Positions 20,579-20,630 of a stretch of DNA of 20,630 nt are shown one piece after another (position 1 is the first letter of the stretch; each line of letters opens with the position of its first letter). The stretch spans positions 1 through 20,630 of the IMG/VR virus record IMGVR_UViG_3300035698_021529; one strand, 5' to 3'. A program made the translations under genes and the position numbers. This DNA comes from a virus. Under the pieces are notes generated by a model. The model was not told where the DNA came from, did no database searches, and saw only the letters and a program-made list of their open reading frames with translations.

Positions 20579-20630
20579 TTACACAAGTTTGTATTTTTTA
20601 TCCTTTTTGCTTTCTATTACAACACCCTCT
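20579..20630 (-). CDS. C-terminal end of an upstream gene, cut by the window edge
   Basis: Sixteen sense codons without a stop run in from the right edge and end in TAA at 20581-20579: EGVVIESKKDKKYKLV. The spacing of 34 nt to the UXS start is normal for an operon, so this is likely the tail of the previous gene. Too short to name. The EGVVIE string recalls ligase-type motifs but I do not rely on it. Confidence 0.35.
   Translation of the reverse strand, partial: EGVVIESKKDKKYKLV

Noticed and set aside
1-20630. tRNA genes, CRISPR arrays, insertion sequences, attachment sites
   Set aside because: I saw no cloverleaf-like segment, spaced direct repeats, transposase or integrase; the gaps are nearly all under 75 nt once small genes are placed.

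Overview
This is a 20.6 kb AT-rich window in which every gene I can support lies on the minus strand, packed end to start with ATGA, GTGA and TAATG overlaps and short Shine-Dalgarno sites. The content (family-A DNA polymerase, UvsX/RecA, gp32-like single-strand binding protein, UvsY-like mediator, clamp loader, sliding clamp, flap nuclease, SbcCD/gp46-gp47) is that of the replication and recombination block of a sizeable lytic tailed bacteriophage. I see no tRNA, rRNA, CRISPR array, insertion sequence or integrase. The host cannot be read from the sequence; lipoprotein-like and membrane-anchored muralytic-like proteins only say that it is a bacterium.

Layout, read in the direction of transcription (right to left). 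20.63-17.1 kb: sugar and modification genes: the tail of an upstream gene, a UDP-glucuronate decarboxylase (UDP-xylose synthase), a small conserved-looking protein, an FkbM methyltransferase with a C-terminal zinc ribbon, a glycosyltransferase with the motifs I remember for the TET-associated (TAGT) family, and a putative DNA-binding protein. 17.1-10.5 kb: replisome: DnaN-type clamp, a hidden 42-aa zinc ribbon, a beta-class DNA methyltransferase, a family-4-like uracil-DNA glycosylase fused to a 3'-5' exonuclease, a DUF4326 protein, an acidic protein with a Cys tail, the polymerase domain of PolA as its own gene, two small genes and the clamp loader. 10.5-7.3 kb: a promoter, UvsY-like mediator, a membrane microprotein, the SSB with a 64-residue Asp/Glu tract, an intrinsic terminator, RecA/UvsX, a second membrane microprotein. 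7.3-4.9 kb: two small unknowns, the 5' flap nuclease, a PD-(D/E)XK-like nuclease and two zinc-ribbon proteins. 4.9-0 kb: a second copy of the promoter, a membrane-anchored lysozyme-like protein, a small RHH-like protein, Rad50/SbcC split in pieces around Mre11/SbcD, and at the left edge small membrane or secreted proteins.

The most interesting points are: (1) UDP-xylose synthase, TAGT-like glycosyltransferase, FkbM methyltransferase and a DNA methyltransferase together, which could be a DNA-base glycosylation pathway; (2) an SSB whose A9 run just before the stop leads, by a -1 shift, into a 34-residue cysteine tail with the same Cys spacing as the tail of another Asp-tract protein beside the polymerase; (3) Rad50 cut exactly at the zinc hook, with a probable third coiled-coil piece; (4) a zinc-ribbon gene between sbcD and the coiled-coil gene that is only whole if a -1 shift is allowed; (5) a 38-bp promoter motif present twice. 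Seven of the genes listed are short, frameshifted or edge-truncated and were found by reading the gaps between the longer genes.
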